Source of the DNA: Maribacter sp044594925
GTDB taxonomy: Bacteria > Bacteroidota > Bacteroidia > Flavobacteriales > Flavobacteriaceae
Direction of reading: 5' to 3'
DNA: 64,000 nt
NCBI RefSeq assembly: GCF_044594925.1
Contig: NZ_CP138991.1
Location: 1,488,001-1,552,000, forward strand
Shown: positions 17,612 to 26,604 of the stretch, piece by piece
How positions within the stretch are numbered: the first letter of the stretch is position 1
How the letters are laid out: every line of letters begins with the position of its first letter
Position numbers and translations under genes: made by a program
Notes under the pieces: generated by a model
What the model was told of the DNA's origin: nothing
Databases searched by the model: none
What the model saw: the letters and a program-made list of their open reading frames with translations, nothing else

Positions 17612-19337
17612 AACTACTATCTTGGCACAGAATCACATTCAAATAGAAAATGCAAAGAACGGCACCACGGATTGGGAATTAACGAATCCTGCTATAAATC
17701 GTGAAATTGAGGGTTATGCTAGCTTAACTAGTATTAACAAGGGACAGCAAATTGACTTTTTTGTAAATACCGCAGCAGCGGAATTTAGCGCCACTACTTT
17801 TAGGATGGGCTGGTATAATGGCAAAGGGGGCAGATTGGTCGATGGCCCTATTACCTTAAAAGGCAGTGAACAAAACATTCCTGTCCCCGATAAAGAGACA
17901 GGTCTAGTGGCCTGTGATTGGGATGTAGCATATACACTTACGGGGACAGATGCTATGGAAACGGGTGTTTACCTGACCAAGTTAGAAGAGTTCACTACAG
18001 GAAAACAGAGTTATATTATTTTTGTTATCCGAGATGCGACACTAAAACCAGACCTCCTTTTTCAATTACCGGTAACCACCTACCAAGCCTATAATTTTTG
18101 GGGTGGAAAATCGCTTTACAACTGGGCGAGTGGTTCACTTGTCAATTGGGGAACAAAGGAAGGTAAACATGCGGACAAAGTTTCTTTTGATCGGCCTTAT
18201 TCCGGCAGTCATAATAGTAAAGCATCTTATGGAATTGGAGCCGGCGACTTCTTGACCAATGTGGCACCTACCGCTATGGGGTATCCTATTAGTAGCGCGG
18301 GATGGGACTATAATATGCTAAGATGGTTAGAAAAAAATGGATATAATGTGGGCTACATTACCAACGTAGATACGCATCAAAACATAGCATTACTTGCTAA
18401 CACCAAATTATTTGTCTCCCATGGGCATGATGAGTATTGGTCCAAAACAATGCGGGACAATGTAGAAGAGATAAGGGATAAAGGAGTTAATTTAACATTT
18501 TTTGCCTCTAACGCCGTCTATTGGCAAATTCGATTTGAACCTAGTGCAACCACCGGTGTGGCGGACAGGACCATAGTCTGTTACAAAGAACCAGAGCGTG
18601 ACCCGGTGCAGGGAGTAACGACATCGACCAATTTTAGAGAGGCGCCCGTAAACAATCCGGAAGCGGCCCTCTTAGGTGTGCAATATGTAAACGACCCCGT
18701 TACGGGAGATATTACTATAAGCAATGCAGGGCATTGGATTTACGAAGGTACAGGCTTAAAAGATGGCGATTCCTTAAAGGGCCTGTTGGGCTATGAAAGT
18801 GATGCACTACATGCCAATTCTCCTGAAAACATAACGGTTCTGGCTAGCTCAAAAAGTATAAACCTGTACAAGAACGATTATAAATATATAGCCAAACAGA
18901 ATATTGACCTGATCAAGAATAAGGTTACAGCTGTTTTGACAAATAAATTTGGCATGAGCGAATCCATAAGCAAAAATATACTGATAGGGCTGTTCTTATT
19001 ATTCTTAGGCACTTTCATAGTGATACAGTTTTATGTTTTTAAACGATATCCTAGTCTTGGGATATTCATAGGGTTCGCGACTATTATCATCCCTATAGTC
19101 GTTTTCTTATGGCGGATTAATTCGTTCAACAAAAATTACGCTGCCGATTTTGATTCACATATGACCTTGTACAAACACAGTTCTGGATCGCAAGTTTTCG
19201 CAACCGGTTCTATGCAGTGGGCTTGGGGCCTTGATGACTACAATGCACCTAAACTGAGAAAATCCTGCAAAACCGAACAAGTATCGAGGATAACCAAAAA
19301 CATTCTTAAAGAATTTGGTGCCGAAGCGGGCAATTGA
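17547..19337 (+). CDS. N,N-dimethylformamidase beta-subunit-like secreted enzyme with an internal membrane hairpin
   Basis: I place the start at the ATG at 17547, giving 596 residues with a signal peptide (basic MHFQKTR, hydrophobic core, AQ cleavage site near residue 28). Upstream codons of this frame lie inside the previous gene and add nothing meaningful. The body resembles the C-terminal domain of the N,N-dimethylformamidase large subunit: FRMGWYNGKGGR, TYQAYNFWGG, and VSHGHDEYW with His294 and Glu296. Published dimethylformamidases bind one iron through two Tyr and one Glu with a His close by, so a His-x-Glu here is encouraging. Two strongly hydrophobic segments (about 479-498 and 504-522) are joined by the basic turn KRYPS. 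After them the fold resumes with the family's closing motif ATGSMQWAWGLDDYN. Both enzyme parts would be periplasmic. The reaction is unknown; amide or formamide hydrolysis on a sugar is a guess. Confidence 0.7.
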   Translation: MHFQKTRLTLILTIFLCTGAIKTTILAQNHIQIENAKNGTTDWELTNPAINREIEGYASLTSINKGQQIDFFVNTAAAEFSATTFRMGWYNGKGGRLVDGPITLKGSEQNIPVPDKETGLVACDWDVAYTLTGTDAMETGVYLTKLEEFTTGKQSYIIFVIRDATLKPDLLFQLPVTTYQAYNFWGGKSLYNWASGSLVNWGTKEGKHADKVSFDRPYSGSHNSKASYGIGAGDFLTNVAPTAMGYPISSAGWDYNMLRWLEKNGYNVGYITNVDTHQNIALLANTKLFVSHGHDEYWSKTMRDNVEEIRDKGVNLTFFASNAVYWQIRFEPSATTGVADRTIVCYKEPERDPVQGVTTSTNFREAPVNNPEAALLGVQYVNDPVTGDITISNAGHWIYEGTGLKDGDSLKGLLGYESDALHANSPENITVLASSKSINLYKNDYKYIAKQNIDLIKNKVTAVLTNKFGMSESISKNILIGLFLLFLGTFIVIQFYVFKRYPSLGIFIGFATIIIPIVVFLWRINSFNKNYAADFDSHMTLYKHSSGSQVFATGSMQWAWGLDDYNAPKLRKSCKTEQVSRITKNILKEFGAEAGN

Positions 19338-19379
19338 TCAACGCAATTTTCGTTTTATTTTCGATTAATCACATTACAA

Positions 19380-20351
19380 ATGAACTCAGCACCCACTATT
19401 GAACAACCGCTTGTAAGTATCATTGTACCCGTTTACAATGTAGAAGACTATCTAAGAAGGTGTGTAGCTAGTATTATAGCCCAAACCTATACCCATCTAG
19501 AAATTATACTTATTGATGATGGTTCCCCTGATAAAAGTGGAGCATTATGTGACGAATTGTCTAAGGAAGATTCAAGAATAAAGGTTATTCATCAAGAAAA
19601 TCAAGGCTTAAGTGGTGCTAGAAATAGCGGTCTAGCAATTGCAAAAGGCTTATATATTGCTTTTGTAGATAGTGATGATTGGCTTCATACAAGATATATA
19701 GAGCTATTGGCCAATACCTTAACCTTACATAATACCGATCTATCCGAGTGCGACAAGCTAAGTACGCCCGGTATGGTCGAAGAGAAAAAAATAACGGTCT
19801 ACGAGCCTGTACTGCTTCATAAGGAAGAAGCTATAGAACGTAGTCTTTTCTATGGTATTTGGGGTGTTCCCTATAGGATGTTCAGAAAATCTGCAATTGG
19901 AGACGTAAGGTTTATAGAAGGGATAACTGCAGAGGACGCTACCTTTACATTTGAAATTCTTTCTAAAATAAATAAACTTGGAGTCGTTGACGAACAGCTC
20001 TATTTTTACTTCCAAAATCCAGAAGGAATCACCAAAAGCGAGTTTCATACCCAAAGAATGTATGATTTTGTTAATGCCTCTAAAGACATCAAAAAAATAG
20101 TGGCCCGGGAAAATAATCCAAACTTGAATAAACTGGCAGCAAGAAACCTTGGTTTGGTATGCATAAGACAAATTAAGGAAATAGCCTGCTCACCTGAGAA
20201 AGACAAAGACTTTAAGCATCGTAAATGGTTAAAAACTGTCTTGTTGGCAAATATGTACGGGGACCCGTACAGAGTGCAGTTCTTGATGGTGAAGTTTCTT
20301 CCCTTACCCCTATTTTCTAGTATTACACGATTAGCACGCAACTTAAAATAA
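19380..20351 (+). CDS. Glycosyltransferase family 2
   Basis: This 323-residue GT-A enzyme opens with VSIIVPVYNVEDYLRRCVAS and continues with IDDGSPDKSG, the second pocket GLSGARNSGL, and the metal-binding FVDSDDW motif. After residue 220 there is a long helical C-terminal part ending in a short hydrophobic amphipathic stretch. It resembles EpsJ/WcaA-type transferases of exopolysaccharide loci, which add a single sugar on the cytoplasmic face. The gene starts 42 bases after the preceding one and is followed eight bases later by a flippase gene. Specificity is unknown. Confidence 0.87.
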   Translation: MNSAPTIEQPLVSIIVPVYNVEDYLRRCVASIIAQTYTHLEIILIDDGSPDKSGALCDELSKEDSRIKVIHQENQGLSGARNSGLAIAKGLYIAFVDSDDWLHTRYIELLANTLTLHNTDLSECDKLSTPGMVEEKKITVYEPVLLHKEEAIERSLFYGIWGVPYRMFRKSAIGDVRFIEGITAEDATFTFEILSKINKLGVVDEQLYFYFQNPEGITKSEFHTQRMYDFVNASKDIKKIVARENNPNLNKLAARNLGLVCIRQIKEIACSPEKDKDFKHRKWLKTVLLANMYGDPYRVQFLMVKFLPLPLFSSITRLARNLK

Positions 20352-20358
20352 GATACGG

Positions 20359-21879
20359 ATGTCTAGAGTTAAAATGACCATAAAAAACGCCAAAATTGGC
20401 TTGCTCTATTATTCTATAGCCTTAGTTACACAATTTGTTGCGAGAAAAGTTTTTCTAGATCACCTTGGTGATGAGTTTATTGGACTTACGGAAACAATTA
20501 AAAGTATCGTTGGTTTTCTAAACCTAGCCGAATTAGGAATTGGTACTGTAATCGGCTTTGCGCTTTATCCTCATTTTAATAGTGGAAACCGAGATAAGAT
20601 TAGCGAAATAGTTTCCTTACTTTCATTTCTTTACAAACGTATAGGTCTTCTTATTAGTGGTTTAGGAATTGTATTTTCCTTTTTTATTCCGATGGTATTT
20701 AAGGACCTACCTTTTAGCCTTGTTTATGTTTATCTCTATTATTTTACCTTTTTAGCCGCTACGCTGCTCACCTATTTTGTCAATTTTAGAATCCTTATTC
20801 TTGAAGCTGATCAAAAAAGTTATGTCGTCTTCAGAAACTACCAAATTACCAATATTCTAAGGCTACTGGTGCAAGCTTTTGTAGCTTATTACTTAGGTAG
20901 TATTTTGTTTTGGATTATTTCAGATTTGTTCTTTGCGTTGATTTTCACCTATGCTGTAAATAAAAGTATTGAAAAAGAATATCCTTGGCTACCATCTAAA
21001 TACAATAAACCTGACTTAAAAGAACATAGCGGACTGATTACCAAAATAAAGCAATCCTTTGTTCATAAAATGGCAACCTTTGTTCTGGACGGTACGGATC
21101 AAATTATAATTTTCGCATTAATAGGCGTGAATACGGTCACCTTTTTTACGAACTACCAACTAATATTTAGGCAAATAAACAACCTTTTGAATATTATCTT
21201 TAGAAATAGTGAAGCCGGTATTGGAAATTTGGTATCCGAAGGTGATGCTAAAAAAAGTGAACATATTTTTTGGGAAATGACCGGTCTACGTTATCTCATA
21301 GGTGGTTTCTTTTGTATTGCCATATATTTTATGCTAGATCCCTTTATTGAACTTTGGTTAGGAGGCAAATACATTCTGGCACAATCTACCATAATACTTA
21401 TGAGCATAAGTTTTTTCATAACACAGATACGCGCTCCCGTTGATCATTATATTTATGCCTACGGACTATTCCATGATACTTGGGCACCTATAACAGAGGC
21501 ATTATTGAATTTAGTTTTATCAATAATCTTAGGTCAAATATATGGTCTGGACGGTATTTTAATGGCTACACTAATAAGTTTATTTCTTATCATTTTTATC
21601 TGGAAACCTTACTTTTTGTATCATAACGGTTTCAAAACCAATGTAAGGAGCTACTATTTAAAAAATATACCTCTCTTGGCTTCCTTTCTAGTAAGTTTTT
21701 ATCTTATATCCCTACTCTATGATTCTTTAAGCATTCAATCGGCAGAGGTTAATATAAAAGATTGGGTCTTAAATGGTTTAATTATAAGCGCTCTGATTAC
21801 GGGTATCTATTTCCCCCTACTATTTTTATTGAACAAAGAATCTAGAAGTCTACTAGTACGTTTGAAGAACTTTATATAA
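20359..21879 (+). CDS. Polysaccharide flippase (Wzx-type)
   Basis: The 506-residue integral membrane protein has about 12-14 hydrophobic segments and begins with the first-helix region KIGLLYYSIALVTQFVARKV followed by FLNLAELGIGTVIGFALYPH, a pattern of the polysaccharide transporter family of Bacteroidota and Firmicutes. It should move a lipid-linked repeat across the inner membrane. It belongs to a different family from the MurJ-like flippase at 5640-6968, which makes a second, separate polymer more likely than simple redundancy. It is the last gene of the first plus-strand block and converges with the minus-strand glycosyltransferase 12 bases later. Confidence 0.85.
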   Translation: MSRVKMTIKNAKIGLLYYSIALVTQFVARKVFLDHLGDEFIGLTETIKSIVGFLNLAELGIGTVIGFALYPHFNSGNRDKISEIVSLLSFLYKRIGLLISGLGIVFSFFIPMVFKDLPFSLVYVYLYYFTFLAATLLTYFVNFRILILEADQKSYVVFRNYQITNILRLLVQAFVAYYLGSILFWIISDLFFALIFTYAVNKSIEKEYPWLPSKYNKPDLKEHSGLITKIKQSFVHKMATFVLDGTDQIIIFALIGVNTVTFFTNYQLIFRQINNLLNIIFRNSEAGIGNLVSEGDAKKSEHIFWEMTGLRYLIGGFFCIAIYFMLDPFIELWLGGKYILAQSTIILMSISFFITQIRAPVDHYIYAYGLFHDTWAPITEALLNLVLSIILGQIYGLDGILMATLISLFLIIFIWKPYFLYHNGFKTNVRSYYLKNIPLLASFLVSFYLISLLYDSLSIQSAEVNIKDWVLNGLIISALITGIYFPLLFLLNKESRSLLVRLKNFI

Positions 21880-21886
21880 TACAAGG

Positions 21887-21902
21887 ATAATCTAAAGATT
21901 AT
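21887..21902. terminator. Short hairpin between convergent genes
   Basis: ATAATCT, AA, AGATTAT is a perfect 7-bp inverted repeat with a two-base centre, spanning the stop of the minus-strand gene and the gap to the plus-strand flippase gene. It could end transcription from both sides, but it is AT-only except for one pair per arm and lacks a clean T run, so support is weak. Confidence 0.25.
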
Positions 21903-22983
21903 GGATTAGGTTTTTCCAATTTTCAACTACACTATTCATGCTAAACCGGTCTACATAGTCCATGTTCCTTTCTGCGAAAGCTTTTCTTTTGTCTTCATCA
22001 TTGAGCAACTCAATTATGGAACTGGCCATGGCCTCAACATGGAGTGGTTCTATTAAATAACCATTTTTACCCGGTTCAATTATTTCATTAGGCCCAGAAA
22101 TAATATCAAAACTTATCAAAGGTATCTTATTGGCCATTCCCTCTAAAAGTGTCATCGGAAAACCTTCTGATCTAGATGTCATTACCATTAAAGCATAATC
22201 GGGATATATGGCATACAAATCGGTGGCATGTCCTTTTAAAATAAGCTTGTCCGAAATACCGTTATCAGCGATTCTTTTCTTAATACTCTGCTCACTCTCT
22301 CCTCCACCAAAAATATGCCATGTGTACGCTGGACATTGTTCAAAGACAATTTTAGCAACATCTGCAAGCAATTCAAAATTCTTCAGAAAAGTAAGTCTTC
22401 CTACACTGATTATTTTTTTGGAACTATGGTTATAATCATGGGAAAGCCCCTCTAACCTTACATCTATTGGATTATAAATTTGTGCTATTTTTTTAGCAGA
22501 AGTATGTTTCTCATAATTTTTCTCATCGTGCTTCGTAAGCGGCACAACGGCATTGGAAAAGCGAGCGGTAAACTTTTTTCCTTGCAGAATAAAATCATGT
22601 GCGGTATTTTCAAAAAAACTAGAGTGATCCCAATAAATAAGTTTAGTCTTACCAAACATTGTAGCTAGAACACCCATAGGACCAATTATGGAACTACAGG
22701 CAATCACAAGGTCCAAATCCCTGCTCTTAATGATTTTTCTCAGTTTTAAAGTGGCCTTGAAAATACCTTTTTTCATTGGTATCAAGTGCTCTAAAAGATG
22801 ATGATAGGTAAGTTCTGGATTCCAATTATAACCAATCTCATCATCCCCTTTGGAATATCCAATAATATGAATCTCATATAGCCCGGTTTTATGAAGACTA
22901 TCCGTTAATAATGAGGTAGCCCTAGCTATACCGCCATCTTTGGAAACCGTTCCTAATACAAAAGCTATCCTTTTTTTAGTCAT
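21892..22983 (-). CDS. Glycosyltransferase family 4
   Basis: This 363-residue GT-B glycosyltransferase has the N-terminal loop VSKDGGIARATSLLTDSL and the donor motif SEGFPMTLLEGMANKIPLI followed by SGPNEIIEPGKNGYLIEP. Its ATG lies inside the last codons of the upstream polymerase gene (8-base overlap), so the two are translated together. The block on the minus strand (21892-24244) therefore has its own polymerase and glycosyltransferase. The donor sugar cannot be inferred. Confidence 0.85.
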   Translation of the reverse strand: MTKKRIAFVLGTVSKDGGIARATSLLTDSLHKTGLYEIHIIGYSKGDDEIGYNWNPELTYHHLLEHLIPMKKGIFKATLKLRKIIKSRDLDLVIACSSIIGPMGVLATMFGKTKLIYWDHSSFFENTAHDFILQGKKFTARFSNAVVPLTKHDEKNYEKHTSAKKIAQIYNPIDVRLEGLSHDYNHSSKKIISVGRLTFLKNFELLADVAKIVFEQCPAYTWHIFGGGESEQSIKKRIADNGISDKLILKGHATDLYAIYPDYALMVMTSRSEGFPMTLLEGMANKIPLISFDIISGPNEIIEPGKNGYLIEPLHVEAMASSIIELLNDEDKRKAFAERNMDYVDRFSMNSVVENWKNLIHNL

Positions 22984-24244
22984 TGTCAGTAACCATAAAT
23001 TGTTTATTTATCGCCTCATTCTCATCTTCTATACTTCGTGTTAGTTTATTTTGTATCGCAACGATTAAAAAGAAATAGGTCATGGAAAATGAAAATTTGT
23101 AAAAAACGTAAACGTTATTGAACACTAAAAATGTAAAAAAAAAGAGAACATTAAGTCTAGTCAACTCACTCCTTGGAAATAACAATACGTTTTTTAAACT
23201 TTTCAGAGCAGGTATCCCAAAAATGAACAGTAATAAAATTCCACCAATAAAACCTTGTTCCGCTAATATTTCCACGAAGGAATTATGGGAAAATTGACGG
23301 GTAGAACTGTAATGAGAAAATTGTCCCAACCCTACCCCTATTACCGGAGAATCAAAAAACATATTGATGCCTTCCTGTATTAATCCCTCTCTTTCCAATG
23401 TACTTTCATCTTTTTGAACAAGCCTATCTTTTATATCGGAATTTTCAAAAATAGAAATAAACTGGAATGCCATAAAGACCAATACACCAAAAATCACCAC
23501 AAACCTACCTATATTGATTAATGGGTTTTTACTAGTATTCCTAAGAATAAAAACCCAAAAAATCACATTTGTAAATATGAGTAGTAGTAAACCGGATCTG
23601 GACTGTGTAACAAAAGAAAATAGGATGAAAACTATAGGTAGAATCAAAAGGAGTACCATAACGTACTTCTTTCGATACTTTAGGTATAAATAGCAGAGCG
23701 AAATATTAGCGAAATATGAAAAATAGGAATAGGCATTAGCATTATGAAGAAAAATACCCCTATCCGCTCTAGGATCGCCATAAGGATCGGCCATTGTTTT
23801 AGCACCTTCAAAACCGCTAGAACTAATAAAAACATGACCATTTAAAAACTCTATCAACATTAATAGAATTATGGCACTAATAAAGCCCCAATGGTAATAC
23901 CTTTCATGGTTTTCGTTCTTGTTTAATGCAAGTGCACAATAAGAAGCTAACAAAACTCCTGTTAAGCCACTTAAATCACGCATCATACCCTGAAAATCGA
24001 CATAATAAAAAACAGAGACTATGGAATATACCCAATATAATGCAAGTATTTTTACAAGAAAATTTCCTTGATCCCAAGTAAACCTATCTCTAAAGACTGT
24101 AATTATAAACAACGTAGGTAAAAGAATATATGTCCCAAAAGATTGGACACTTAATAATGGACCTATCACCAAAAGAACAATCAGGTTGGCAAAAACTAAC
24201 AGGCCTATTGATTTAGAATGATTTCTAATTTGGTTTTGAACCAC
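22976..24244 (-). CDS. O-antigen ligase/polymerase family membrane protein
   Basis: This is an integral membrane protein of 422 residues with about eleven hydrophobic segments. The large periplasmic loop (about residues 270-350) ends with SPVIGVGLGQFSHY and then HNSFVEILAEQGFIGG, the Wzy_C pattern. It is the second member of this superfamily in the island and is clearly different from the one at 8088-9251. The start is a GTG at 24244; no ATG precedes the first hydrophobic helix. A -7-like box lies about 28 bases upstream. Whether it polymerises or ligates cannot be settled from sequence. Confidence 0.82.
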   Translation of the reverse strand: MVQNQIRNHSKSIGLLVFANLIVLLVIGPLLSVQSFGTYILLPTLFIITVFRDRFTWDQGNFLVKILALYWVYSIVSVFYYVDFQGMMRDLSGLTGVLLASYCALALNKNENHERYYHWGFISAIILLMLIEFLNGHVFISSSGFEGAKTMADPYGDPRADRGIFLHNANAYSYFSYFANISLCYLYLKYRKKYVMVLLLILPIVFILFSFVTQSRSGLLLLIFTNVIFWVFILRNTSKNPLINIGRFVVIFGVLVFMAFQFISIFENSDIKDRLVQKDESTLEREGLIQEGINMFFDSPVIGVGLGQFSHYSSTRQFSHNSFVEILAEQGFIGGILLLFIFGIPALKSLKNVLLFPRSELTRLNVLFFFTFLVFNNVYVFYKFSFSMTYFFLIVAIQNKLTRSIEDENEAINKQFMVTDND

Positions 24245-24271
24245 AGTTTAAACGGGTTAGCTTAATTATTA

Positions 24272-24279
24272 CAAAGATG
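24272..24279 (-). promoter_or_regulatory. Candidate -7 box for the polymerase-GT4 pair
   Basis: The minus strand reads CATCTTTG, one mismatch from TAnnTTTG, and a TTTA lies 19 bases upstream where TTTG is expected. A transcript from here would have a leader of about 20 bases before the GTG at 24244. Confidence 0.4.
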
Positions 24280-24304
24280 AAGAAATAATGACTAACTATA
24301 AAAT

Positions 24305-24369
24305 TAGTCTATAAATTAGTTCGGATTGGTATAACGAAGATTTATACTCATTATTTCATTTATAGACTA
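24305..24369. repeat. 12-bp inverted repeat with a 41-base spacer
   Basis: TAGTCTATAAAT (24305-24316) and ATTTATAGACTA (24358-24369) are exact reverse complements, and the flanks continue imperfectly (AAAT and TAATTT). The repeat sits between the end of the beta-helix gene and the promoter of the polymerase gene. It could be a terminator stem or a binding site. Confidence 0.55.
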
Positions 24370-24425
24370 TAATTTAGAACCAATAAACCGCAATAACCAG
24401 GGGTTTGCAGTATAACTGTATTAGG

Positions 24426-26009
24426 TTAAAAGCTTGTATTGATGTAGGTATTACCTTCTAAGATGACGTCTGCAGTTCTGTAATCGTTACTAGGATAATA
24501 GAATCCAATTAGGGAGCTTACATTTTCTATGGTACAATCCCGAAGTACATTGGCCCTATTTGGCCTATCTACTTCGAATAAATGATTTAAATTCTTGAAA
24601 TTACAGTTAACAAAAGTATTGTCATATGCTTCACTCTCGAATTGATCAAAAAAGTAAAAACCAACTCCAAAATCCATATCCGAAAATGTACAATCTATAA
24701 ATTGATTGTTAAAACCTGCATTAGTGATACCATCATTACCACCATCTACCCAATCACAGAATGTTACGCCGCCTTCACCTCCAACCACTGTATTGCGGTA
24801 AAATTTATTATCGTGAGCACCATTGGCTACCCTAATTTCGCCCTCATTAAATCCGCCCTCTACATAACAATCCTGAATAACGTTATCATGGACATTATCA
24901 AAACTTAGCTCTAGCATGGTCGCTTTGATGTAAGAATTCTTTATTAGATTGTTAGATGAGCCATCCTTTAAACACAGACCATGTCCTTCATGTCTTAATT
25001 CACCTACACGTTCAATATAAATATTATCTACTACGTGATTATCGGAATTGTACAACAAATAATAATAATCACATGAGTTGATATTATTATCCGAATATAC
25101 CTTACTATTGAAATGTTGACCGTTATTGGAATCGGATATCATAATACCTCGCATGCCATCATTAATAGACAAACAATTACCAACACTAATATATTCGGTA
25201 AAATAAGCCGCTATTCCCTCGCCAGTATTGTTACGGCCGTTAGCACCTCCGTTAGCATCGGTATTATCAGGATTAAAATCACCTGAATCACTCAAAATCA
25301 TATTATCTAATTTAACATAATCAGCATATTGCACTAAAACATTCTGCTCGTAGCGACTAATTTGAAAGTTCATTATTTCAATATAATCCACATCAATAAT
25401 GTGGATTCCCTGTCCAAGACCAATATCATTTACGCGTTCACCAATTAAGGTTGGCATTTTACTACTATCGTAAGCATCACCATTATCTTTATATTCTTCA
25501 AAGGTAACAGTTGGTTCTCCTTTACTCTGCGTGTCGCCAGCAGTTGTGCGGTACCCAATAAACTGAATGGGGTTTCCAGAATTACCAGAATTACCAACTT
25601 TTAATGATATGCCTCCGTAGTTACCTGCCTTGACATAGATAATATTTCCGGCTTGTGCATTACTAAAAGCGTAGTCTATGCTCCATGACGTTTCTTCCGT
25701 TTTACCGTCATTACTGGAAGAACCTTCGGTAGTAACGTAAAAAATATGTTCTCCAAAAATGGCCGAACCAACTTCACCGTTCTCATCATCTTCCGATAAC
25801 TGATTATCTTCCGGTACTTGATTCTCCTCAGCTTCTCCATTTTCTGATTCAGCATCCTCATCTTCGCTAACTTCAATCGTAGTTGTTTCTTGGTTTTCTT
25901 CAATTTCAGAAAACAAATCTACATCCGAGGTGCAGGAAAGAAAAGGCGTAAAAAATAGTAGACAAAATAAATAGCAAAGGTCTATGCTTTTGACCATTAT
26001 TAATTTCAT
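24426..26009 (-). CDS. Right-handed parallel beta-helix surface lipoprotein
   Basis: The protein has 527 residues from the ATG at 26009. The frame extends to 26039, but a perfect -7 box at 26025-26032 rules that start out; an ATG at 25997 is also possible. Residues 1-26 form a lipoprotein signal (FLSC lipobox, Cys26). The sequence TSDVDLFSEIEE follows, then an acidic linker to about residue 90. From there the protein begins with FYVTTEGSSSNDG and YVKAGNYGG, typical of DUF1565/PL-type beta-helix proteins, and continues with many short Asn-rich coils (NNxI, DNxF patterns) to the end. Polysaccharide lyase, epimerase or binding functions all occur on this fold, and no catalytic triad can be picked by eye. 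Lying within the island, it likely works on the polymer made here, at the cell surface. Confidence 0.8.
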   Translation of the reverse strand: MKLIMVKSIDLCYLFCLLFFTPFLSCTSDVDLFSEIEENQETTTIEVSEDEDAESENGEAEENQVPEDNQLSEDDENGEVGSAIFGEHIFYVTTEGSSSNDGKTEETSWSIDYAFSNAQAGNIIYVKAGNYGGISLKVGNSGNSGNPIQFIGYRTTAGDTQSKGEPTVTFEEYKDNGDAYDSSKMPTLIGERVNDIGLGQGIHIIDVDYIEIMNFQISRYEQNVLVQYADYVKLDNMILSDSGDFNPDNTDANGGANGRNNTGEGIAAYFTEYISVGNCLSINDGMRGIMISDSNNGQHFNSKVYSDNNINSCDYYYLLYNSDNHVVDNIYIERVGELRHEGHGLCLKDGSSNNLIKNSYIKATMLELSFDNVHDNVIQDCYVEGGFNEGEIRVANGAHDNKFYRNTVVGGEGGVTFCDWVDGGNDGITNAGFNNQFIDCTFSDMDFGVGFYFFDQFESEAYDNTFVNCNFKNLNHLFEVDRPNRANVLRDCTIENVSSLIGFYYPSNDYRTADVILEGNTYINTSF

Positions 26010-26024
26010 TAGTTGTTCCTGATG

Positions 26025-26032
26025 CAAAACTA
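26025..26032 (-). promoter_or_regulatory. -7 box of the beta-helix lipoprotein gene
   Basis: The minus strand reads TAGTTTTG, an exact match to TAnnTTTG. Transcription would begin near 26018, giving a short leader before the ATG at 26009 and excluding the longer frame start at 26039. No clear -33 TTTG is present. Confidence 0.5.
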
Positions 26033-26039
26033 CTATCAA

Positions 26040-26604
26040 ACGCTTAAAACAGGATTAAATGTTAGATAAATTCGATAAAAAGCACTTATTTTTATGATTT
26101 GTTAACTCAATTTAGCTTCCAGACTAAAGCGTGTCAGTATAGTTTTATAAAAATGAGAACTACAAAAGATATGTAGTGCTAATTGTAGTTTTTCATTAAA
26201 ACTAAACAAATACGATGTTATTTAATGAATCAGTTATATTCTGTAGTTCTTTTAAACACAAATTATCTTTGAATTAAAACTTGATTAGTTGTTAAAAGTA
26301 TTACTTGCCTAGATGAAGAAAAAATACTCGAATTTTGAATAATGTTAGAGATTATAGAAATAAGTAATAAATGATTACACTAGAAAACAAGATTAAACGT
26401 TAGACAAATATAACCGACAACTATAAGTATAAACCCTAACATTCCCTTAAAGAGTATTTAAAAGTTTCTTTTAATTCTGACCTTTTTGTATTTGATCCAA
26501 AAAACATTGCGCTATTTATTTCTGTTAATACAGGAAATTCAAATACTTGTGGTTTTGTAATCAGGTGACGAATAGTTAATAGTTAAATAGTCTTAAATAA
26601 TATC
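26040..26604. other. AT-rich gap between divergent genes
   Basis: About 565 bases without a supportable gene in any frame. It contains an ATTCGATAAA element at 26070-26079 that recurs in the gap before the first beta-helix lipoprotein gene, and an exact TATCTTTG at 26264-26271 that could be a distant -7 box for the plus-strand glycosyltransferase genes. Nothing else is evident. Confidence 0.6.

Noticed and set aside
26264..26271. Exact TATCTTTG as a possible promoter for the glycosyltransferase block
   Set aside because: It lies more than 330 bases before the first ATG with no TTTG at the right spacing, so I note it only in the gap description.
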